A stretch of DNA of 8,302 bases, taken from assembly GCA_947505055.1 (NCBI GenBank), contig CANNLO010000199.1, forward strand, positions 1 through 8,302. The letters run 5' to 3'. Below the pieces are notes generated by a model. It worked only from the letters and a program-made list of their open reading frames with translations, did not search any database and was not told where the DNA came from. This DNA comes from Methylococcaceae bacterium. Its GTDB lineage: Bacteria > Pseudomonadota > Gammaproteobacteria > Methylococcales > Methylomonadaceae. Both the position numbers and the translations under genes were made by a program. The first letter of the stretch is position 1. Every line of letters begins with the position of its first letter. This document shows positions 1-5,947 of this stretch, in pieces.

Positions 1-385
1 CAATTTTAAGCTGCTCATCAAATACTTGTCCATGTTGCATGTCTTGGGAGTAAAGCTTTTCGCATCCAGCCAGTAAGGCTGCTGCCACGATCAGCGAATC
101 CCAATGCGAAAGTTTATAGCGGCGGACTAGGCGAATGGCTTCCCGAATTGTGCTTTCATCCACCGGGGTTACTTCGCAGAGGTCTAATAAACTTTCAGCA
201 ACTTCATGGGCCACGACTATATTTACGCCCTGTTTTCGGGTCAATACATTCACTGTTTCGTTTATGACCTGGGAACTTACCGTCACACCTTCCGTAAGTA
301 GCTGTCGCGCCTTGGTACGCTTGTCCGAATCCTGCCCGACGGCATAAACAACAATGTTTGTATCGGCAAATTCAAGGACGCTCAT
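1..385 (-). CDS. PIN-domain ribonuclease toxin, VapC-like (3' end cut by window edge)
   Basis: Probable toxin of a type II toxin-antitoxin pair. PIN-domain toxins are Mg2+-dependent ribonucleases that cleave cellular RNA when the antitoxin is lost. The frame stays open from ATG at 385-383 to base 1, giving 128 residues, close to the usual 130-140, so only a few C-terminal residues are missing. All four expected acidic residues are visible: D8 in ADTN, E43 in VINETVNVL, D96 in HWDSLIVAAA and D115 in YSQDM. The start is supported by a strong GGGAGGA ribosome-binding site at 391-397, inside the antitoxin gene. The toxin start overlaps the antitoxin stop by 14 nt, the usual arrangement for coupled translation. 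The PIN fold is clear. The exact RNA target cannot be read from sequence. Confidence 0.88.
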   Translation of the reverse strand, partial: MSVLEFADTNIVVYAVGQDSDKRTKARQLLTEGVTVSSQVINETVNVLTRKQGVNIVVAHEVAESLLDLCEVTPVDESTIREAIRLVRRYKLSHWDSLIVAAALLAGCEKLYSQDMQHGQVFDEQLKI

Positions 386-584
386 GCAGCTCCTCCCTAT
401 TGAACGGTGAGCCATCATAAAGCCCACTATGCTTATCCAAGGTTGCCAGCGCTATTTCTCTACGCCCGCCCCGCTCTTTTTGGGTCTTGGACTTCAAAAA
501 CTCAACAAAATCCAAAACTTCCGCCGCTTGCTGTACGGGTAGGGTTTTGACAGCCTCAAAGACTTTTTCAGCGATAATACTCAT
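372..584 (-). CDS. VapB-like antitoxin (DUF2281-type)
   Basis: Cognate antitoxin of the PIN toxin that follows it. From the chosen start the product is 70 aa. It begins MSIIAEKVFEAVKTLP and continues QAAEVLDFVEFLKSK, the helical signature of the DUF2281/VapB-like family often paired with PIN toxins. The C-terminal half is polar and probably wraps the toxin. An upstream in-frame ATG at 620 would add 12 residues and overlap the integrase. I prefer 584 because AGAGG lies 8 nt upstream (593-597) and because family members start at this motif. The gene begins 4 nt after the integrase stop (589-591), so it is probably co-transcribed and translationally coupled with the integrase. No separate promoter is obvious. 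The family assignment is from pattern recognition, and autoregulation is inferred from known VapBC behaviour. Confidence 0.82.
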   Translation of the reverse strand: MSIIAEKVFEAVKTLPVQQAAEVLDFVEFLKSKTQKERGGRREIALATLDKHSGLYDGSPFNREELHERP

Positions 585-588
585 AGGG

Positions 589-1797
589 TCAACCTCTTGC
601 TTGTTTGAGTGGGACAACATCGGCGGACTGTTTTAGCGCCGCCGACTTCAGTATAAAATTAGTAATGGTCTGCATCGGTTGCCGTAGTCGTTCCACGTTC
701 AACTGAATATAGCCACTGGTCACATCATCACCTGATTTGTGATTCACTAGCGCCTTGACTGCAAACGACGAAATATCTAACGATTCGGCTATGGTCACAA
801 AGGTTCGGCGTAAGTCGTGCATAACAAACGGCATCCCTGTTTTTTCAATAATCTTGGCTAACTGCCTCTTAGGTTCGACCAGATAGCCACGAACACCATC
901 GCCAGGAAACACAAATACGCTATTGCTGTTTATCTTGCGTGAAGTCAACATCGCCGCTAGATAATCCGATAACGGGAGTTGAATAGGTCTTTTGTTTTTA
1001 GGGTCTCGAATGATGTAGCTGGAATCAGTCAAATCAATATCAGTCCATTGGAGTCGTGCCGATTCATCCTTACGGGTTCCGGTCAGCAATACGAAAAGTA
1101 AATAATCTTTGATGGTGTCATTGTCGATGCTTAACACGGCCTCGAACCACGCTTGTAATTGATGTGGCTTGAGGTGTCCTGTACGACGATCTACCTTGTA
1201 CCAGCTTCGGGTTTGACTAATCCGTTTGACCGGGTTTTCTGGCAGTATCGACAAACCCTTACCTGTCTCATATTTTGCGCTGGCATAGTTCAATACGCTG
1301 CGTAAGGTACGACCGCCTAAATTAGCGTAAGCCTCGCCGCGTTCAGCACCTACTTTCTTATGGCGGCGTTCTACTGCATCGCGGGTAATATCGGTAATGG
1401 GAAGTTTTTGCCAGTCTGGATAAATGTTATTCATAACGCCGGTGTAATCTCTTACCGTCTTGGGCTTTAGCTGCCGTGAATCCAGAAACGCCGTGAACAC
1501 CTCGCCCAGAGTGACCGCTTTAATATTCTGTTCGCGCTTTTCCTGAACGGTATCAATCCCTGCTGCAAGCTCGCCTATACCTTTCTTGGCTGCGTTCCGG
1601 GCTTGTTCTGCTGTCATGGTCGGATATTTACCCAGCACGACACGTTTAGTCTTATTGCCGATACGCTGTTGCACACACCACGTTTTAGACTTGGTGCCGA
1701 TGTACATGCCAAAACCGGGAAGTTCATCGTCCCAATAAAACACCTGTCCCTTTTCCACGAAATCGAATTTATCAACCACTGATTTTATTAGCTTCAT
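589..1797 (-). CDS. Tyrosine integrase, P4 type
   Basis: Site-specific recombinase of a genomic island or P4-like element, 402 aa, the normal length for the family. Residues about 1-90 form the P4-type arm-binding domain (DDELPGFGMYIG, VVLGKYPTMTAEQARNAAKK). Residues about 93-180 are the SAM-like core-binding domain. Residues about 205-380 are the catalytic domain, with R242 (TGTRKDE), K267 or K269, H327 and R330 in HDLRR, H353 and nucleophile Y363. All catalytic residues are therefore present and the enzyme is probably functional. The ATG at 1797 follows GGGGTG about 5 nt upstream. The gene leads directly into the antitoxin-toxin pair. Repeats and a tRNA-Thr 3' fragment lie just upstream, which suggests that they contain its attachment site. 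The C-terminal tail after about 385 looks unconserved. Confidence 0.95.
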   Translation of the reverse strand: MKLIKSVVDKFDFVEKGQVFYWDDELPGFGMYIGTKSKTWCVQQRIGNKTKRVVLGKYPTMTAEQARNAAKKGIGELAAGIDTVQEKREQNIKAVTLGEVFTAFLDSRQLKPKTVRDYTGVMNNIYPDWQKLPITDITRDAVERRHKKVGAERGEAYANLGGRTLRSVLNYASAKYETGKGLSILPENPVKRISQTRSWYKVDRRTGHLKPHQLQAWFEAVLSIDNDTIKDYLLFVLLTGTRKDESARLQWTDIDLTDSSYIIRDPKNKRPIQLPLSDYLAAMLTSRKINSNSVFVFPGDGVRGYLVEPKRQLAKIIEKTGMPFVMHDLRRTFVTIAESLDISSFAVKALVNHKSGDDVTSGYIQLNVERLRQPMQTITNFILKSAALKQSADVVPLKQARG

Positions 1798-1816
1798 CAG
1801 AACACCCCAAAAAAAT

Positions 1817-1918
1817 TAATAAGCATATAATAAGCAGTCTGTTTAAAAGTAATTCAAAGACCGTCTGATTTATTATAACAACAAACCCAGTTAATACAAG
1901 GCTTGGTAGTGCTTATTA
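1817..1918. repeat. Three copies of TAATAAGCA, probable recombinase arm-type sites
   Basis: TAATAAGCA occurs at 1817-1825 and 1828-1836, in the same orientation and exactly 11 bp apart (one helical turn), and again inverted at 1910-1918. The set lies between the P4-type integrase start and the tRNA-Thr fragment. This matches the layout of arm-type integrase or Xis binding sites flanking an att core. The repeats are seen directly; the function is inferred. Confidence 0.5.
1827..1857 (-). promoter_or_regulatory. Possible integrase promoter overlapping repeat motifs
   Basis: On the minus strand a TTGAAT (-35-like, 1852-1857) and a TATTAT (-10-like, 1827-1832) are separated by 19 bp, a loose fit to a sigma70 promoter about 30 bp upstream of the P4-type integrase start. 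The -10 region overlaps one of the 9-bp TAATAAGCA motifs, so binding of integrase or an excisionase there could repress integrase transcription. Prediction by eye only, with suboptimal spacing. Confidence 0.3.
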
Positions 1919-1951
1919 AAAGTCGTTAAGAGTAGATAAAAGTACAGGTGT

Positions 1952-2001
1952 GCTAATTTGTAATCAGCCGGTCGCGGGTTCGATTCCCATCGCCAGCTCC
2001 A
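1952..2001 (+). other. tRNA-Thr(UGU) 3' fragment, attachment-site scar
   Basis: The sequence fits a tRNA 3' half. The anticodon loop is 1957-1963 with TGT at 1959-1961. The 3' anticodon stem is TCAGC at 1964-1968, followed by a 5-nt variable loop and a T-arm with TTCGATT at 1979-1985. The acceptor strand is CGCCAGC at 1991-1997, with discriminator T and encoded CCA at 1999-2001. No D-arm or matching 5' acceptor GCTGGCG lies upstream, so this is not an intact tRNA. The bases at 1952-1956 nearly complete the anticodon stem but leave one mismatch. Such 3' halves are left when a tyrosine integrase inserts into a tRNA gene. Because the fragment lies 3' of the P4-type element on the plus strand, it is best read as that element's distal end, with the intact tRNA beyond the left edge. 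Confidence 0.72.
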
Positions 2002-2007
2002 ATATTA

Positions 2008-3078
2008 TCAAGGGCTTAGGTGTTTTTCACCTAGGCCTTTTTTATTGCCCGTAGCTAAATCGTAGCTATCGGATTCACCCCCCACCACATGAAGCGCCGA
2101 CAACCGATCAACATACTCGGCTAAATGATCACTGGATAGATGCGCATAACGCCGCACCATCTCCACCGATTCCCACCCGCCCAACTCTTGCAACACATTT
2201 AACGGCGTACCCGCTTGCACATGCCAACTGGCCCAAGTATGGCGCAGATCATGCCAACGGAAGTTTTTAATCTCTGCCCGTTCTAATGCCTGCCGCCATG
2301 CCTTGGTATTCACTTGGATCACAGGATTACCGTGATAAGTGAAGACATGGGTTAAATGCTTGCCCATTTGCTCACGAATGATCACTACTGCCGCTTTTGA
2401 CAACGGCACAGCGATAGCACGCCTTGCTTTGGCTTGGTCAGGATGTATCCAAGCACAACGCCGGGTTAGATCAATCTGTGACCATTGCAAGCCGGTGACA
2501 TTAGCTTGCCTTAATCCGGTTTCCAGACTAAACCGCACCATGGCTTTTAAATGATCCGGTAACTCCAGTAACAGACGATCAACTTCCCCGCGCGTTATCC
2601 AGCGAATGCGCCGACTGGGTTCAGGTAATAACCGAATTTTCGGCACCTTATCCAGCCATTCCCATTCCAGCGCCGCTTTGCGAAGAATAGCGCGGATTAA
2701 AGCCAACATCCGGTTAACGGTGCTGTTGCTGACTTGAGTAGCCAGCTTGGCTTGTATCAGCTTATCCAACGCATCACGGTTGATTTCATCCAAGCCAGCG
2801 CCGTTTAGGTATTGATCCAGCCAGCGTAAATGGCCCTGATCATCACCCCGTGACGCTTTGTGCTGGGTTTCATTCAACCAACGCAATCCCGCTTCATTCC
2901 ACGAATAACGTCGCTTGGTTCCAAGTTTGGTTTGCTCCCAAAGTTGGGCCTTTAGCTTGTCGTGGAATTCTTGAGCTTTGTTTTTGTCGGGCGTTCCAGT
3001 GCTTTTTTGTACAATGCGTCCGTTGAGGGTGATTTTAATCCACCAAACAGACGAGTCTTTTCGTTTAAAGAGTGACAT
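2008..3078 (-). CDS. Tyrosine-type recombinase/integrase
   Basis: Integrase of the second element, 356 aa, unrelated in N-terminal architecture to the P4-type enzyme. It starts MSLFKRKDSSVWWIKI. The core-binding domain covers about 57-150 and the catalytic domain about 160-330. Catalytic residues are visible: R190 (ETGLRQANVTGLQW), K217 (AKARRAIAVPLS), H276 and R279 (HDLRH), W302 at the usual His/Trp position and nucleophile Y311 (RRYAHLS). All are intact. The start at 3078 has AGGAG 8 nt upstream (3087-3091). The first 127 nt overlap the excisionase-like gene in another frame. The stop lies 7 nt from the CCA end of the tRNA-Thr fragment, so the C-terminal tail is encoded across the tRNA terminator, as expected for an integrase abutting its own att site. 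It probably mediates integration and excision, with the upstream HTH protein as directionality factor. Confidence 0.95.
   Translation of the reverse strand: MSLFKRKDSSVWWIKITLNGRIVQKSTGTPDKNKAQEFHDKLKAQLWEQTKLGTKRRYSWNEAGLRWLNETQHKASRGDDQGHLRWLDQYLNGAGLDEINRDALDKLIQAKLATQVSNSTVNRMLALIRAILRKAALEWEWLDKVPKIRLLPEPSRRIRWITRGEVDRLLLELPDHLKAMVRFSLETGLRQANVTGLQWSQIDLTRRCAWIHPDQAKARRAIAVPLSKAAVVIIREQMGKHLTHVFTYHGNPVIQVNTKAWRQALERAEIKNFRWHDLRHTWASWHVQAGTPLNVLQELGGWESVEMVRRYAHLSSDHLAEYVDRLSALHVVGGESDSYDLATGNKKGLGEKHLSP
2013..2043 (+). terminator. Rho-independent terminator downstream of the tRNA-Thr 3' end
   Basis: A 10-bp stem (2013-2022 with 2028-2037, one G-T wobble) and a 5-nt T loop are followed by six T at 2038-2043 on the plus strand, 12 nt after the tRNA CCA. 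It is oriented to end tRNA transcription. It also encodes the last residues of the minus-strand integrase (KKGLGEKHLSP), so the tRNA 3' end and its terminator have probably become part of the element's att region. The minus-strand side lacks a good T run. Confidence 0.65.
2049..2068 (+). repeat. 20-bp direct repeat, copy 1 (near integrase 3' end)
   Basis: CCGTAGCTAAATCGTAGCTA differs at one base from 6973-6992 in the same orientation. It contains two CGTAGCT units 11 bp apart and encodes the SYDLAT part of the integrase tail. It may be an att-related or recombinase-binding repeat marking one end of the element. Confidence 0.55.
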
Positions 3079-3275
3079 AGGTTTATCTCCTGTTCACCCT
3101 GCAATGTTCGCCGTGGATATTGTGCGCGGATATGGTCGATCAAGTCAACGTCCACAAATACCCAACACTTGCCGATCTTGGCACCGGGAATCTCTCCGGC
3201 CTTGGCTTTTGTTTGTAAGGTAACAGGATGAATCCTTAATAATTCGGCGGCTTGTTGCAGGTTGAGGGTGTTCAT
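2952..3275 (-). CDS. Helix-turn-helix, excisionase-like protein
   Basis: Small DNA-binding protein of 107 aa. Residues about 4-40 (LNLQQAAELLRIHPVTLQTKAKAGEIPGAKIG, followed by WVFVDVDLI) are the MerR-like winged helix of the HTH_17/excisionase family. This family typically acts as a recombination directionality factor or local regulator. I place the start at ATG 3275-3273. It shares one base with the rep stop as TAATG, a classical reinitiation arrangement. A TTG start 6 nt further upstream is possible but less likely. The C-terminal half, about residues 67-107, is encoded in the overlap with the integrase. It is basic and shows no recognised domain. The order rep, xis, int on one strand supports an excision and replication operon. 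The domain is clear; the excisionase role is inferred from context. Confidence 0.82.
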   Translation of the reverse strand: MNTLNLQQAAELLRIHPVTLQTKAKAGEIPGAKIGKCWVFVDVDLIDHIRAQYPRRTLQGEQEINLCHSLNEKTRLFGGLKSPSTDALYKKALERPTKTKLKNSTTS

Positions 3276-4432
3276 TAACAAACCGGCGAAAGTGAGTTTA
3301 TGGCTGTTGACACAAGATCGGGCGTTGCCTGACCATTCGCTGATTCCTCTTGATTATCTCCAGGAATGGGCAAATCCAGGCGAGGGGGAATACCTACGAC
3401 AGACAAGTCTTGCACAATGTCCAAAGGTTCCAAGCCTAAGCCTTCATGCATGACATGAATCAGCTTGCCATAACTTAGACGGCAATATTTTTTCAGATGC
3501 TCAAAACTGATCATAAGTTGCTTACGAGTCGTTTTAATTCGGTCTTGAGATTCACAAATCCAGAACAAACACGGATAGCCACCAGCCAAATAGTCGCCGG
3601 GACGAAGCAACACATCCAGCGGAATAAGCCGGTCTTTATTATGTAGTTCCAGCTCCCAACGTACCCAAGGATTGAGCGGATCGCCCAGTTGTTTGCCCTT
3701 CTCGTAAACTCTAAGTAGCTTTCCATTGGTACGATTGCCGATATACAAAGTTTTTCCTTTGCCGGAATCGAAATCATCAACATACTGTGCATTAGGTGGT
3801 CGTCCACTGGTGGTGAATTGACCAAGCGCCCACATTTCGAGCGCAGCCGTAATGTTATAGACACCATCAAAATCATCATGGGCCAAATCGACGCGAGTAA
3901 TCTTAGCATTCAATGACACTAGCAGATCATAAACCGCTTTCCAGTTTGCCACCGGCGTACAACCTGATCCGCTAAGGCTAATCAGACAGGTGTTGCCTTG
4001 AGTCTGTCCGCCAGTTGCCAGAACTCCGTAACTCTTAGCGTATTTAAGACCTAAATCCCAGGATTCTGAATAACCCAGATAGCCTTTGTTTCGAGAGGTG
4101 CTAACGCCGAAGCCGAGGGCGATAGCTAATTTATTATCCAATTCAATAAAGTTTGAAGGATTATAAGTAAATGGAAAGGTAAAATTTAACCAGTCAATAA
4201 GGGCAGATTTTGGGTTGGTTGTAGGTAGGGGAGGTATACTTTCCCCCCGTATTACTAGACAGGGGGGCTCTTCTATGGGACACGCTGACACATCAAGGCA
4301 CCCGCCGCCCTGCGCCGGTTGCTCCGCACCGTCGCATTCCAGCGCAGGGCGGCGGATGCCTATGAAATAGTCATTTGTTTCTAACGAACGTTGTCCACCA
4401 GCAGTCATTGCGGGTTGAAATTTGGATTGCAT
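3275..4432 (-). CDS. Replication initiation protein, Rep_trans/RstA-like rolling-circle family
   Basis: Probable rolling-circle replication initiator, 385 aa, of the family that includes phage and plasmid Rep proteins and the RstA-like initiators of filamentous phages. These proteins nick one strand at an origin with a tyrosine. The recognisable domain begins near residue 76 (SALIDWLNFTFPF). Key blocks are RVDLAHDDF (180-188), KTLYIGNRTNGKLLRVYEKGKQ split across 227-248, and WVRWELELHNK (256-266). Y243 with K245 in RVYEKGK is the likely active-site motif, although that residue assignment is inferred. Residues 1-75 are a Pro/Gly/Cys-rich extension encoded by DNA full of strong palindromes. ATG 4432 has GGTGA a few bases upstream, and no good internal start precedes the domain. 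The stop overlaps the xis start. No coat or Zot-like genes accompany it, so the element appears to be a plasmid-like or satellite form. Confidence 0.85.
   Translation of the reverse strand: MQSKFQPAMTAGGQRSLETNDYFIGIRRPALECDGAEQPAQGGGCLDVSACPIEEPPCLVIRGESIPPLPTTNPKSALIDWLNFTFPFTYNPSNFIELDNKLAIALGFGVSTSRNKGYLGYSESWDLGLKYAKSYGVLATGGQTQGNTCLISLSGSGCTPVANWKAVYDLLVSLNAKITRVDLAHDDFDGVYNITAALEMWALGQFTTSGRPPNAQYVDDFDSGKGKTLYIGNRTNGKLLRVYEKGKQLGDPLNPWVRWELELHNKDRLIPLDVLLRPGDYLAGGYPCLFWICESQDRIKTTRKQLMISFEHLKKYCRLSYGKLIHVMHEGLGLEPLDIVQDLSVVGIPPRLDLPIPGDNQEESANGQATPDLVSTAINSLSPVC
4243..4267. repeat. C-run/G-run hairpin inside rep
   Basis: Six C (4243-4248) pair with six G (4262-4267). The stem extends by GT/AC with one bulged A and closes on an 8-nt loop. 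It lies in rep codons 56-64, 30 bp from the next palindrome. A partly overlapping alternative uses GGGGA at 4228-4232 with TCCCC at 4242-4246. It may be part of a replication origin. Confidence 0.5.
4297..4360. repeat. 19-bp GC-rich inverted repeat inside rep, candidate origin element
   Basis: The arms 4297-4315 and 4342-4360 are complementary at 18 of 19 positions (one C-A mismatch at 4301/4356), with 14 uninterrupted GC-rich pairs. The 26-nt loop holds a small inner stem, CGGT 4316-4319 with ACCG 4328-4331. It falls in rep codons 25-46. Rolling-circle initiators nick at hairpins of this kind, often near or within their own gene, so this is a good candidate for the double-strand origin. The pairing is seen directly and the function is inferred. 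Confidence 0.6.
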
Positions 4433-4493
4433 AAATCACCGTTTGTTTTCGGCGGAATGGAATCACTCCGCAACGGTTGAGTAATTTATGCAA
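4427..4493. promoter_or_regulatory. 67-bp nested palindrome spanning the rep start
   Basis: Three nested inverted repeats share one centre: TTGCATAAAT 4427-4436 with ATTTATGCAA 4484-4493 (10 perfect pairs), CCGTT 4439-4443 with AACGG 4472-4476, and GCGGA 4452-4456 with TCCGC 4467-4471, closing on a 10-nt loop. The rep start codon and its ribosome-binding site lie in the outer left arm. It could be an origin or single-strand origin hairpin, an operator for rep, or an mRNA structure limiting Rep synthesis. Confidence 0.55.
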
Positions 4494-4528
4494 GAAAACA
4501 ACGAAGAACGACACCGCGAAAAATTATC

Positions 4529-5455
4529 TCACGGTGTTGACATTTTGTTTGCATTCTGAAATTTACGATAATCCCTTAACCTATCCCCGATAGCTTTCTC
4601 AGTTTCAATACGATTTTCGTAACGATCAAGGTTTAGTCGATCACAAACATCAAGTATTTCACGGTGTTTTAGCTGATCAAGCCAATGAGTACCTTCAAGT
4701 ATGGCAAAGAGCACATAAAGTAATCGATGCCGAATTTTCCCCCTGAATTGTGGTGACTGTAGCCGTTTACTAACGGCTTCTAAAAAGTCTTGATCACATT
4801 CTTGTAGTGCGCGTTGGTAACGCTCCTTGAAATAGGGAATGTATTCAAGAATATTTTTATCGATATGAATAGCCAAGAAAAATGATTCATTGTTTCCTGA
4901 TATTGCTTCATTAACAAGTTGAGTTAATTTCCGTCCATGAACCATTAATGCAACAAAATTAAAGAAACTAGCAATACTAAAACTCAGGGAATACGTAAAG
5001 AACCTTATCGATTGTTGCTGTTCTTCAATAGTAAGTCCTTCCCATTCAAGACGTGCTTTGGCTTGCCCTGCAGGAGACCAGTCAAGGTCATCAAGGTGCG
5101 GAATGTTATCGGCCTGACAGGCCGCAAATTCGTGCGCATCCTTAATACATTCATTGATATATATCGATTGCTCAACAATGGTACAAGATGAAAGATTAGT
5201 TAGAAATTGAAAAACCTTTTCGTCATCATCAAAAAATGCGCGAAATAATGCTGCTTGGATTCTCGTTTCGTTTTGATAAAGTTCAGGATAATTACGACAA
5301 TTAAGTCGGGTTGTCAATTCATGAAACCTTGGGGAAAAACGAATCCAGCCACGATTAGCACCAAATGTTCTAAGCATGTAGATATAATCCGGAAGAAGAA
5401 AGCCGTAGAACATGATGACCTGCTCCAAATCAGGCCTGATAATTGATTTTTCCAT
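4529..5455 (-). CDS. Protein of unknown function, 308 aa, element cargo
   Basis: I do not recognise this protein. It is a well-formed 308-aa frame on the same strand as rep, xis and int, ending 96 bp before the rep start. The composition suggests a mostly helical, soluble protein with many Arg, Glu, Gln and aromatic residues. One hydrophobic stretch at about 152-173 (FFTYSLSFSIASFFNFVALMV) could be a buried helix or a single membrane helix. A motif-like charged segment near 240-262 (IRHRLLYVLFAILEGTHWLDQL) is followed by a strongly charged C-terminus. No catalytic signature is evident. The ATG at 5455 has no clear ribosome-binding site and is preceded by an A/T-rich leader. A 6-bp inverted repeat straddles the stop (4511-4516 with 4532-4537). 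Its place beside the replication module of a small element suggests cargo, possibly phage defence or interference, but that is inference from position only. Confidence 0.75.
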   Translation of the reverse strand: MEKSIIRPDLEQVIMFYGFLLPDYIYMLRTFGANRGWIRFSPRFHELTTRLNCRNYPELYQNETRIQAALFRAFFDDDEKVFQFLTNLSSCTIVEQSIYINECIKDAHEFAACQADNIPHLDDLDWSPAGQAKARLEWEGLTIEEQQQSIRFFTYSLSFSIASFFNFVALMVHGRKLTQLVNEAISGNNESFFLAIHIDKNILEYIPYFKERYQRALQECDQDFLEAVSKRLQSPQFRGKIRHRLLYVLFAILEGTHWLDQLKHREILDVCDRLNLDRYENRIETEKAIGDRLRDYRKFQNANKMSTP

Positions 5456-5947
5456 AAAAAGTGTTGTTTTGTTTTCTGAGCGTCAAAGTGCTTATCAGCT
5501 AGGCTTTTAATCATTGTGGTTAGTCAGCATCGACCAGGTGGTTCTCCTAATAGTAGGCTGACAGGCATACTTTAGAAGTAAAGCTATGATAGATTAACTT
5601 TCAATCGATCAAAAGATATATTATGTGCAAGCCTATCAAGACCACGAGCTATAATATTTAAATCAAAAGCGGCTAACAGTAAACGAATTTTCATCATTTT
5701 GTGTGTAATGAGTATTTTTGTGAAGTAAAAAAGCGGTTTCGTTATATCTATTTTAGGCCGCTAAGTGACAAGCAACGCCACGAATGTTTAATTCTGCTTC
5801 AATCATGTGTGCTTGAGTTCTTCGTTCGCTCAATCTAAATGATCACTTAATTATAAACTTAGTGCGCCTATATTTATGTAATTACTATGTGTATAAAATT
5901 CAGATAGATGATATAAAAATGATATTCGATTAGCCTTAATTCATTGG
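5456..5947. other. 492-bp AT-rich divergent spacer
   Basis: This spacer separates the divergent 308-aa gene and NERD gene and must contain both promoters. It holds an inverted repeat, GTCAGC 5523-5528 with GCTGAC 5557-5562, whose loop includes the small palindrome ACCAGGTGGT at 5533-5542, a possible operator. A TATAAA at 5892-5897 is a plausible -10 for the NERD gene but lacks a good -35. A 37-codon minus-strand frame at 5584-5697 has no ribosome-binding site. No RNA gene, transposase remnant or att core was recognised. Confidence 0.5.

Noticed and set aside
1940..2001. A complete tRNA-Thr gene
   Set aside because: The anticodon loop, T-arm and CCA end fit, but there is no D-arm or 5' acceptor strand upstream, and both the partial anticodon stem and the T-stem contain a mismatch. 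It is a 3' fragment.
3511..3909. 132-aa minus-strand frame within rep
   Set aside because: It overlaps the clear Rep domain in another frame and shows no domain of its own.
4511..4537. ACACCG/CGGTGT stem at the end of the 308-aa gene as an intrinsic terminator
   Set aside because: Only 6 bp with a 15-nt loop and no proper T run afterwards on the minus strand.
5584..5697. 37-aa minus-strand frame starting MMKIRLLLAAFDLN
   Set aside because: It has no ribosome-binding site, no recognisable family and lies in AT-rich spacer. A frame of this length is expected by chance.
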